Made by a program: the position numbers and the translations under genes
DNA from: Flammeovirgaceae bacterium
GTDB lineage: Bacteria; Bacteroidota; Bacteroidia; Cytophagales; MED-G16
Length of the DNA: 5,766 nt
Reading direction: 5' to 3'
Assembly: GCA_002701745.1 (NCBI GenBank)
Contig: NZWZ01000045.1
Coordinates: forward strand, 1-5,766
Part shown: in pieces, positions 1-5,460 of the stretch
Layout: each line of letters opens with the position of its first letter
How positions within the stretch are numbered: position 1 is the first letter of the stretch
The notes under the pieces: generated by a model
Told to the model about the DNA's origin: nothing
Database searches by the model: none
The model's input: the letters and a program-made list of their open reading frames with translations, nothing else

Positions 1-297
1 CACAACTTTTGAGATATTCTCCCTCCTAATTTCATCTTCAACGTTTTCATCATTTAAGAATGTGTTCTGAATACCATCTACATATTTAAATTCTATCTTA
101 ATATTATTAATTTCCTCTCTTATCTTTTCTATTTCTAGATAATTTATATTTTTCCTTAATAAATAAAGAGCAACCGATCTATACATTGCTCCAGAATCTA
201 AGTAATTATATTTAAAGTGCTCAGCAACTAATTTTGATGTTGTACTCTTACCACATCCTGAATGCCCATCAATAGCAATAATTATATCTTTAATCAT
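1..297 (-). CDS. cmk: Cytidylate kinase, N-terminal 99 residues (cut by window edge)
   Basis: Cytoplasmic NMP kinase that phosphorylates CMP and dCMP with ATP in pyrimidine nucleotide recycling. I translated the minus strand from the ATG at 297-295 and found an open frame of 99 codons to the window edge with no stop, so about the last 130 residues of a normal ~225-residue protein are missing. Seen: the beta strand IIIAID runs into a Walker A P-loop GHSGCGKST (residues 11-19), and the CMP-binding signature LDSGAMYRSVAL lies at 33-44 (Ser35, Tyr39 and Arg40 are the family's NMP contacts). The His in place of Pro after the first P-loop Gly is a variant I associate with Bacteroidota Cmk. The start codon overlaps the stop of the upstream MORN-repeat gene by 8 nt (ATGATTAA), so translation is probably coupled to that gene. 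The catalytic LID region is outside the window. Identity is secure despite the truncation. Confidence 0.93.
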   Translation of the reverse strand, partial: MIKDIIIAIDGHSGCGKSTTSKLVAEHFKYNYLDSGAMYRSVALYLLRKNINYLEIEKIREEINNIKIEFKYVDGIQNTFLNDENVEDEIRRENISKVV

Positions 298-1813
298 GTT
301 GTATTCTTTTTTTTAGAAGTCCTCTTTTACTAAACTCAAACCATTCTCCTGTTTTAATATTCGATGAGTATTTTCCTCTTTTTGCAATTTTACCATTAAT
401 GTGAAACTCTTCATATTTTCCTTCTAAATTTCCATTTTGATAATTTGATATTGAAAAAATATTACCATTCTCATAATAATCATATAACTGCCCATTTCCA
501 TCTACAAAGGTTGAGTTTTCAATTTTATTTCCATCCAATAGATTAAAACTAGATACATTTAATAATTTACCATAAGAGTATTTTTCCTCTTGCTTCAATT
601 CCCCACTCTCATAAAACCTTCCCCATAACTCATGCTTTAAGCCAGATAAAAAAGAACCTATCTCGTCAAGATTTCCACTTTCATAATAATAAATCCATTG
701 TCCATCTTTGAAACTATTTAAATATTTACCTTCTGATGAAAGGTTCCCATTTCTATAGAAATATTTCCAATCACCTTCTTGCAGATCATTACTATAATTA
801 CCAATAGAAAATATTGAACCGTCTTCTCTATATGTTTCCCAAATTCCTTCTTTTAATCCATTTTGATATCCTCCTATTACACTTTTTACACCTGAGGGAA
901 GGTATTCTATATATTCACCATCTAAAAAATTATTTTTATAATTTAATATTTTAGATATTCTATTATTATAAAAATATTCGTAGAAAGTACCATTTTTAAG
1001 GCCATTAACATATTGTTCTTCTTTTTGTTTAACATTTGAGTCAGGATAATAATATATCCACTTAGAATGAGGCAAATCATTTTTATATCTTTTTATGAAA
1101 GATATATTTCTTGCTTTATTAAAGCTAATCTTATTAGGTTGAAATTCAGTCCATATACTATCCTTAAATCCTAAAATATAATATCCTTTTAGCGCTATAT
1201 TTCCGTCATAATAAAATTCGAGATATTCTCCATCAATTTTATTTTTTTTATAATTTGCTTTAGAAACGAGAGTACCATACTCATCGAACGTAATAAGCTC
1301 ACCATCAAGTTTACCTTCAATATTATAATTAGATATTTCTTTTATTATTCCACTGTTATAATAATAGTTCCAGCGTTTGTACCTTTTACCTTCATACATT
1401 TCACCCTCAGTTTCAAGATTCCCATTTAAATAAAAGGTTTTCCACAGTCCACTTTGGATATTATTCTTAAAAGTTCCAGAAATATAAATTTTTCCATTGG
1501 AAAAATACTGAACAAAAACACCATCTAATTTACCCTCTTCAGAATAGGAATAAGTTGATTGCAGCTTTCCATCTTTAAAAAATGTATACCATTTACCTAC
1601 AGGAGTAAGCTTATTAAATTTTCCCTGAATTCTTATGTTTCCCAATTTATCTTTAGATATATAAGAACCATCGTCTTGTTTTTCTCCAGTTTTATAAATT
1701 GATATGATTTCAGAATCATTAATTGGAATAAATAATTTCTGAGCATTTAAAATAAAATCTGAATGAAAAATTAAGAATATAAAAAATACAATATTGAAAT
1801 AAGTATTTACCAT
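290..1813 (-). CDS. Exported MORN-variant (YwqK-like) repeat protein, 507 aa
   Basis: Seen: a short N-terminus, a hydrophobic stretch at residues 6-22 and a plausible signal peptidase I site after LNA (residue 24), so export to the periplasm or surface is likely. There is no lipobox, and the protein contains no cysteine at all. The rest, from about residue 47 to the end, is roughly 18 tandem units of 23-25 residues with the pattern (D/E)G-x-W-x-x-(Y/F)(Y/F)-x-x-G-x-(I/L)-x-x-x-G-x-Y-x-x-x-x-(L/I)-K. This is the MORN-variant repeat found in YwqK-like proteins, which are common in Bacteroidota. Such repeats form beta-hairpin ladders and are usually annotated as scaffolds or antitoxin-like proteins; the substrate or partner cannot be read from the sequence. 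No sorting domain is obvious at the C-terminus. The start overlaps the fabH stop by 7 nt (ATGGTAA), and the stop overlaps the cmk start by 8 nt. The specific function is unknown. Confidence 0.88.
   Translation of the reverse strand: MVNTYFNIVFFIFLIFHSDFILNAQKLFIPINDSEIISIYKTGEKQDDGSYISKDKLGNIRIQGKFNKLTPVGKWYTFFKDGKLQSTYSYSEEGKLDGVFVQYFSNGKIYISGTFKNNIQSGLWKTFYLNGNLETEGEMYEGKRYKRWNYYYNSGIIKEISNYNIEGKLDGELITFDEYGTLVSKANYKKNKIDGEYLEFYYDGNIALKGYYILGFKDSIWTEFQPNKISFNKARNISFIKRYKNDLPHSKWIYYYPDSNVKQKEEQYVNGLKNGTFYEYFYNNRISKILNYKNNFLDGEYIEYLPSGVKSVIGGYQNGLKEGIWETYREDGSIFSIGNYSNDLQEGDWKYFYRNGNLSSEGKYLNSFKDGQWIYYYESGNLDEIGSFLSGLKHELWGRFYESGELKQEEKYSYGKLLNVSSFNLLDGNKIENSTFVDGNGQLYDYYENGNIFSISNYQNGNLEGKYEEFHINGKIAKRGKYSSNIKTGEWFEFSKRGLLKKRIQHD
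293..1675 (-). repeat. About 18 tandem MORN-like protein repeats
   Basis: These are degenerate protein-level repeats of 23-25 residues covering residues 47-507 of the exported protein. Clear units begin at GKWYTFFKDGK (residue 73) and include SGLWKTFYLNGN, DGEYLEFYYDGN, EGIWETYREDGS, EGDWKYFYRNGN, DGQWIYYYESGN and TGEWFEFSKRG (last). Two units are disturbed: one with an insertion just after the middle-left part (around NKISFNKARN), and one late in the protein where the pattern breaks over roughly 45 residues (around NLLDGNKIEN). The DNA copies have diverged, so this is not a recent nucleotide-level tandem expansion. Confidence 0.8.
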
Positions 1814-2808
1814 TTAATTAGTGCAGAAGCCCATGTAAAACCACTCCCAAAAGCAGCTAAACATAATATATCTCCTTTGTTTAATTTATTTTCATCTAAT
1901 GCCTCTTTTAGAGCAATGGGTATCGAAGCTGCGGTTGTATTTCCATACTTCATAATATTATTATAAACCTGGGAATTTGATAATTTAAGACGCTTTTGTA
2001 TATACTGACTAATTCTAAGATTAGCTTGGTGTGGAATAAGAAGGGATATATCATCAGGTTTTAAACTTGAATGTTTTAGTGCCTCGTATATTACCTCTTC
2101 AAATCGAATTACAGCATTTTTGAATACAAAATTCCCATTCATTACTGGAGAATAGCCTGTTCCATCCTCATTCTCATCATCAATTATTTTATCAATCCAA
2201 AATGTAGTAGCTGGTTTAATAAGAGCAAGTTCCTCAGCATATTTACCCTCAGAATGTAGGTGAGTTGATAAAATACCAGAATCGTCGTCACTGGCAGATA
2301 ATACTACAGCACCTGCACCATCTCCAAAAATTACAGAGACTCCTCTACCTCTAGGAGTCTTATCTAACCCTCCAGAATGAATTTCACTACCTACAACTAA
2401 AATATTTTTGTACATACCAGATTTAATATACTGATCTGCAATTGACAAACTATAAATAAATCCTGAACATTGATTTCTAACATCAAGAGCACCAACTTCT
2501 TTAATTTTTAAATTTCTTTGTAAAAGAACCCCAGAACCTGGAAAGTAATAATCTGGACTAAGAGTAGAAAAAATAATAAAGTCTATTTCGTTTTTATCAA
2601 TACCAGCATCACTAATCGCAGACTCAGAAGCATAAGTACCCATTAAAGAAGTAGATAACTTATCATTATCAACCCATCTCCTCTCTTCAATTCCAGTTCT
2701 TTCTTTTATCCACTGATCAGATGTATTCATCATTTCTTCAAGATCAGAATTCTTCACAATATTATCAGGAACATAATAACCAACACCTGAAATTTTAGAT
2801 CTTATCAT
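1807..2808 (-). CDS. fabH: Beta-ketoacyl-ACP synthase III (FabH/KAS III)
   Basis: Cytoplasmic condensing enzyme of type II fatty acid synthesis. It joins an acyl-CoA primer (acetyl-CoA or a branched starter) to malonyl-ACP, giving a 3-ketoacyl-ACP and CO2. I chose the ATG at 2808-2806 (333 aa); a TTG two codons upstream (2814) would add two residues. With ATG numbering, the catalytic triad of the thiolase fold is complete: Cys114 in NQCSGF, His260 in IPHQANLRI and Asn290 in YGNTTAASIP. The N-terminal CoA-binding block TSDQWIKERTGIEERR, the IFGDGAGAVVL block and the C-terminal GSGFTWASALIKW are typical. The protein is slightly longer than E. coli FabH (317 aa), mainly through an acidic loop at about 206-218 before the NGNFVFKNAV segment. 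The SRAP-like gene ends 24 bp upstream, and the MORN-repeat gene starts inside its last codons. A secondary KAS III that primes a specialised lipid is possible, since neither plsX nor rpmF (frequent fabH neighbours) lies beside it here. Confidence 0.9.
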   Translation of the reverse strand: MIRSKISGVGYYVPDNIVKNSDLEEMMNTSDQWIKERTGIEERRWVDNDKLSTSLMGTYASESAISDAGIDKNEIDFIIFSTLSPDYYFPGSGVLLQRNLKIKEVGALDVRNQCSGFIYSLSIADQYIKSGMYKNILVVGSEIHSGGLDKTPRGRGVSVIFGDGAGAVVLSASDDDSGILSTHLHSEGKYAEELALIKPATTFWIDKIIDDENEDGTGYSPVMNGNFVFKNAVIRFEEVIYEALKHSSLKPDDISLLIPHQANLRISQYIQKRLKLSNSQVYNNIMKYGNTTAASIPIALKEALDENKLNKGDILCLAAFGSGFTWASALIKW

Positions 2809-2832
2809 GCTCAAAACTATGCTATTTTTTTA

Positions 2833-3522
2833 TTAATCGAAAAGAGAATAATTACCATATTGATTTAAATTATTACTTGGATTAATTAAGGAAATATCAT
2901 CCCTATTATTATTTTCAAAATATGGCGAAACAGTGTAAAAATTGAAATCATCAAATTTGATTGGATTAATGAAACTAGATATTTTATTAATTGATGTTGT
3001 TTTTGAAAACCAAATATCTAAATACCTTATATCAAAAAGTATAGGAATTTTGGGAGTAAATTTTTTCCATTTTTCAGTTGATTGATCAGTTAGAAAATAA
3101 AAATATTTGAAGCTATTGCCAGAAAAATCTTGAAATGTTTCTCTTATGCCTACACAATAAATTAATTTTTCCTTAGTGTATTGAAAATAATAGGGAGTTT
3201 TTTCTTTTTTAGAAAAGTTTTTCCAAAAATAAAAACCATCGCATGGAATTAGGCACCTATCCAACTTAAATTGAGTAGATATAATATTACTTTTTTCAGC
3301 TTTATTAAAATCAACATTAATTAACCTGTTAGCAAGTGTATTATTTTTTGAAAATTTATCTGTAGATCCCCAATACTCAAACTTCACATTATTATTTTCA
3401 AGAGTTATTATCGGTAATTTTTTTGTTGGAAAAGCATTATAAATTGATTCAATATTCTTATCATCTATTTTGAATGTTTTAGAGATAAAAGAAATATTTG
3501 ATAATGTATATCTATTCACCAT
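2833..3522 (-). CDS. SRAP/YedK-family protein lacking the catalytic residues
   Basis: SRAP proteins (YedK, human HMCES) crosslink to abasic sites in single-stranded DNA through an N-terminal Cys2. Seen here, in family order: MVNRY at the N-terminus (family MCGRY/F), YWG at 50-52 (family WGLIP), LIN at 67-69 (family INARSET), DRCLIPCDGFYFW at 88-100 (family RRCLIPADGFYEW), FLTDQ at 143-147, KIPILF at 158-163 (family HxRMPVIL), and YTVSPYFENNNRDD near the end (family VSTxVNNxRND). The 229-aa length and the block spacing fit the family. However, Cys2 is Val, the active-site Glu is Phe99 and the active-site His aligns with Thr156; only the Asn (Asn69) remains. The start is firm, because an in-frame TAA directly precedes the ATG, so no upstream Cys-bearing N-terminus exists. 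The frame is intact, so this is a divergent paralogue, not a decaying gene. It probably does not act as a classical abasic-site crosslinker. It is first in a four-gene operon. Confidence 0.72.
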   Translation of the reverse strand: MVNRYTLSNISFISKTFKIDDKNIESIYNAFPTKKLPIITLENNNVKFEYWGSTDKFSKNNTLANRLINVDFNKAEKSNIISTQFKLDRCLIPCDGFYFWKNFSKKEKTPYYFQYTKEKLIYCVGIRETFQDFSGNSFKYFYFLTDQSTEKWKKFTPKIPILFDIRYLDIWFSKTTSINKISSFINPIKFDDFNFYTVSPYFENNNRDDISLINPSNNLNQYGNYSLFD

Positions 3523-3599
3523 TTAATAAAAATAATAATTTTCTTTAGTTAAATCCTTTAAATAAAATTTTGGATTAAATTTGAGCAAAAAATGAAGAT
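3523..3599. promoter_or_regulatory. Divergent intergenic region, candidate promoters both ways
   Basis: This 77-bp, very AT-rich gap separates the SRAP-like operon (minus) from the E2-hslV operon (plus), so transcription in both directions should start in or near it. On the plus strand TAAATTTG (3576-3583) is an exact match to the Bacteroidota -7 element TAnnTTTG, but I see no good TTTG -33 partner at the usual distance. It would also leave a leader of only about 10 nt before the E2 ATG. On the minus strand, TTTG (3589-3586) lies 21 nt before TATTTAAA (3564-3557), a poor -7 match. No Shine-Dalgarno sequence precedes either start. The promoter assignments are inference from motif resemblance. 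Confidence 0.35.
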
Positions 3600-4904
3600 A
3601 TGGCCGAAATCATAAGAATGCCAAAAATGAGTGATACGATGGAAGAGGGAGTTATCGCTAGTTGGTTAAAAAAAGTTGGAGATGAAATAAAATCTGGAGA
3701 TATATTAGCAGAAGTTGAGACCGATAAGGCAACTATGGAATTAGAATCTTATGATGATGGAGTTTTATTGCATATTGGAGTAAAAGATGGTGATTCAGTT
3801 CCAGTAGATGGAGTTATCGCTATTATTGGGGAGAAAGGAGAAGATGTAAATGAGATATTAAAGGATATTGAAAATGATACTTCAAGTGTAGATAACAGTG
3901 AGGAAGTAAATGAAACACCAATAGAAAAAGAAATTGAAGTTAAAGTAGAAACACCTGCACCTGCACCTGCACCTGCACCTGCACCTGCACCTGCACCTGC
4001 ACCTGCACCTGAAGAAAAAAATATAAGTTCAAATGATGAAAGAATCAAAGCATCTCCATTAGCAAAAAAACTTGCAGATGAAAAAGGTATTGATCTATCA
4101 AATATCTCTGGTTCTGGTGATGGAGGAAGAATAATTAGAAAGGATATAGAAGAATACAAGGGTATTCCGGCAAAAACAGCAGAAGTGCAAAAAGAAATAA
4201 AACTACCTCAAATTCACTCTGAGGAATCTTTTGAGGAAATACCTGTTACTCAAATGAGAAAAACCATATCTAAAAGATTAGCTGAAAGTAAGTTTTCTGC
4301 ACCTCACTTTTATCTAACAATGGAAATTGATATGGATAATTGTATTGAAGGCAGAAAAAAAATTAATGAGTCATCAGAAGTTAAAATTTCATTTAATGAT
4401 ATCATCTTAAAAGCTTGTGCTGTTGCCTTAAGAAAACATCCAATGGTGAATTCTAGTTATTTAACAGATAAAATAAGAATTAATCATCATGTTCATATTG
4501 GAGTCGCGGTAGCAGTTGATGAAGGTTTATTAGTTCCAGTAATTAGATTTGCTGATAATAAATCATTATCTCATATCTCTGCAGAGGTAAAATCACTTGC
4601 TAAAAGAGCAAAAGACAAACAACTTCAACCATCAGATTGGGAAGGCAATACTTTTACAATATCTAATTTAGGGATGTTTGGTATTAGCGAATTCACAGCT
4701 ATTATTAATCCTAATGACTCCTGTATATTAGCTGTTGGAGGAATTAAGAGTACACCTGTAGTTAAAAATGGAGAAATTGTTCCTGGTAATATTATGAAGC
4801 TAACTTTATCTTGCGATCATAGATTAGTAGATGGAGCTACAGGAGCTGCATTTCTTCAAACATTAAAAGAGTTAATTGAAGATCCAATAAAAATATTAGT
4901 ATAA
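3600..4904 (+). CDS. pdhC: Pyruvate dehydrogenase complex E2, dihydrolipoamide acetyltransferase
   Basis: Core subunit (also called aceF) of the cytoplasmic complex that converts pyruvate to acetyl-CoA. It moves the acetyl group from its lipoyl arm to CoA. Domains seen in the 434 residues: one lipoyl domain (about 1-80) starting [15 protein letters not shown], with the lipoylated Lys43 in ETDKATME; an acidic linker (about 84-117) followed by an Ala-Pro linker (118-137); a peripheral-subunit-binding domain (about 149-186, [15 protein letters not shown] to [12 protein letters not shown]); a second linker; and the catalytic domain (about 209-434), ending with the active-site motif DHRLVDG (His407, Asp411). 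The [11 protein letters not shown] start and the [18 protein letters not shown] tail favour pyruvate over 2-oxoglutarate dehydrogenase; a branched-chain E2 is less likely but not excluded. Many Bacteroidota E2s carry two lipoyl domains and follow an E1 gene, whereas this one has a single domain and is first in its operon. Its stop overlaps the hslV start by 1 nt. Confidence 0.92.
   Translation: MAEIIRMPKMSDTMEEGVIASWLKKVGDEIKSGDILAEVETDKATMELESYDDGVLLHIGVKDGDSVPVDGVIAIIGEKGEDVNEILKDIENDTSSVDNSEEVNETPIEKEIEVKVETPAPAPAPAPAPAPAPAPAPEEKNISSNDERIKASPLAKKLADEKGIDLSNISGSGDGGRIIRKDIEEYKGIPAKTAEVQKEIKLPQIHSEESFEEIPVTQMRKTISKRLAESKFSAPHFYLTMEIDMDNCIEGRKKINESSEVKISFNDIILKACAVALRKHPMVNSSYLTDKIRINHHVHIGVAVAVDEGLLVPVIRFADNKSLSHISAEVKSLAKRAKDKQLQPSDWEGNTFTISNLGMFGISEFTAIINPNDSCILAVGGIKSTPVVKNGEIVPGNIMKLTLSCDHRLVDGATGAAFLQTLKELIEDPIKILV
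3954..4010 (+). repeat. Perfect CCTGCA hexanucleotide tandem repeat (9.5 copies)
   Basis: Nine uninterrupted copies of CCTGCA plus a final CCT, immediately after ACA at 3951. It encodes Thr-Pro followed by nine Ala-Pro pairs (residues 118-137) in the flexible linker between the lipoyl and subunit-binding domains of E2. Ala-Pro-rich linkers are normal in E2 proteins, where they keep the swinging arm extended and mobile. The exact codon-level identity (GCA and CCT only) indicates recent slippage. The 6-nt unit means copy-number change would lengthen or shorten the linker without breaking the frame. Confidence 0.95.
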
Positions 4905-5443
4905 TGAATAAAGTTAAATCAACTACAGTTTGTGCCGTACTCAAAGATGGAAAGATAGCAATCGGAGCTGATGGTCAAGCAACAATGGGTAACACCGTAG
5001 CAAAAAGTAATGTTAATAAGATAAGAGTTCTACATGAAGGTAAAATTCTTGCAGGATTTGCTGGATCTACAGCAGATGCATTTACCTTAATAGAAAGATT
5101 TGAAGAAAAACTAAGTAAGTATGGTGGCAACATGAAAAGATCTGCTATTGAGCTAGCTAAAGATTGGAGGATGGATAGATATCTTAGAAGACTTGAAGCC
5201 ATGATGATCGTTGGAGATAAAAAACAAATTTTAATTGTATCAGGTACTGGAGATGTCCTGGAGCCTGATAATAATATTGCTACAATAGGGTCAGGAAGTA
5301 TGTACGCTCAAGCTGCAGCTATAGCTTTAAAGGAAAATAATAAGGATTTAACATCAGAAGAAATCGTTAAGAAAAGTTTAACAATCGCCGCAGATATTTG
5401 TATATACACAAATCATAATATTGTCCTTGAAAAATTAGATTAA
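4904..5443 (+). CDS. hslV: ATP-dependent protease peptidase subunit HslV
   Basis: Threonine peptidase that forms a double hexameric ring and degrades unfolded or tagged proteins fed by the AAA+ unfoldase HslU. The 179 residues cover the whole family length. Seen: [19 protein letters not shown] at 7-25, aligning with the mature N-terminus TTIVSV of E. coli Hsl[69 protein letters not shown]; and ICIYTNH near the end. The catalytic Thr would be Thr7, so removal of a six-residue leader (MNKVKS) is expected. This resembles the short propeptides of some non-proteobacterial HslV/CodW proteins rather than simple Met removal. Translation starts at the ATG overlapping the E2 stop (TAATG), so it is probably coupled to E2. 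hslU is not adjacent: the next gene is convergent, 2 bp away. Confidence 0.94.
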   Translation: MNKVKSTTVCAVLKDGKIAIGADGQATMGNTVAKSNVNKIRVLHEGKILAGFAGSTADAFTLIERFEEKLSKYGGNMKRSAIELAKDWRMDRYLRRLEAMMIVGDKKQILIVSGTGDVLEPDNNIATIGSGSMYAQAAAIALKENNKDLTSEEIVKKSLTIAADICIYTNHNIVLEKLD

Positions 5444-5460
5444 CCTTATAGGTTTCTAAT
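5434..5460. terminator. Candidate bidirectional terminator hairpin at a convergent gene end
   Basis: An imperfect inverted repeat spans the junction. ATTAGA (5434-5439) pairs with TCTAAT (5455-5460), and AACCT (5442-5446) pairs with AGGTT (5450-5454). There is a TT bulge on the left arm and a TAT loop. It includes the stop codons of both hslV (5441-5443) and the convergent DUF1080 gene (5446-5448, minus). Read on the minus strand it is followed by four T residues (5433-5430), a weak intrinsic-terminator tract; the plus-strand side has no good T run. Only three of the 11 pairs are G-C, so stability is modest. Confidence 0.42.

Noticed and set aside
290..1813. MORN-repeat protein as the antitoxin of a toxin-antitoxin pair (YwqK label)
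   Set aside because: It has a signal peptide and no toxin gene lies next to it. The label reflects only repeat similarity.
2809..2814. TTG codon as an alternative fabH start, adding two residues
   Set aside because: An ATG follows two codons later and the extra residues match nothing in the family. ATG is the simpler choice, though TTG cannot be excluded.
2812..2819. Minus-strand TAGTTTTG, an exact match to TAnnTTTG, just upstream of fabH
   Set aside because: It sits 3 bp before the ATG, so transcription would start at or inside the start codon. No TTTG -33 partner is evident. Probably chance in AT-rich sequence.
3510..3530. Possible sequencing error or wrong start hiding a Cys2 in the SRAP-like gene
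   Set aside because: TAA directly precedes the ATG in frame, the second codon GTG is not one base from TGT/TGC, and two further active-site residues elsewhere are also changed.
3592..3615. Tiny upstream frame (ATG then six codons and TAA, peptide MKIWPKS) overlapping the E2 start
   Set aside because: Out of frame with E2 and too short to support. It could be a leader peptide, but ATG triplets are frequent by chance in this composition.
3749..4159. Minus-strand open frame of 136 codons opposite the E2 gene, rich in Gly-Ala repeats
   Set aside because: It is the antisense of the Ala-Pro hexanucleotide repeat and lipoyl/binding-domain coding sequence. It has no family signature, and the plus-strand gene is unmistakable.
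4975..5202. Minus-strand open frame of 75 codons inside hslV
   Set aside because: It lies wholly opposite conserved HslV motifs, with no recognisable domain and no start context. It is a shadow of the real gene.
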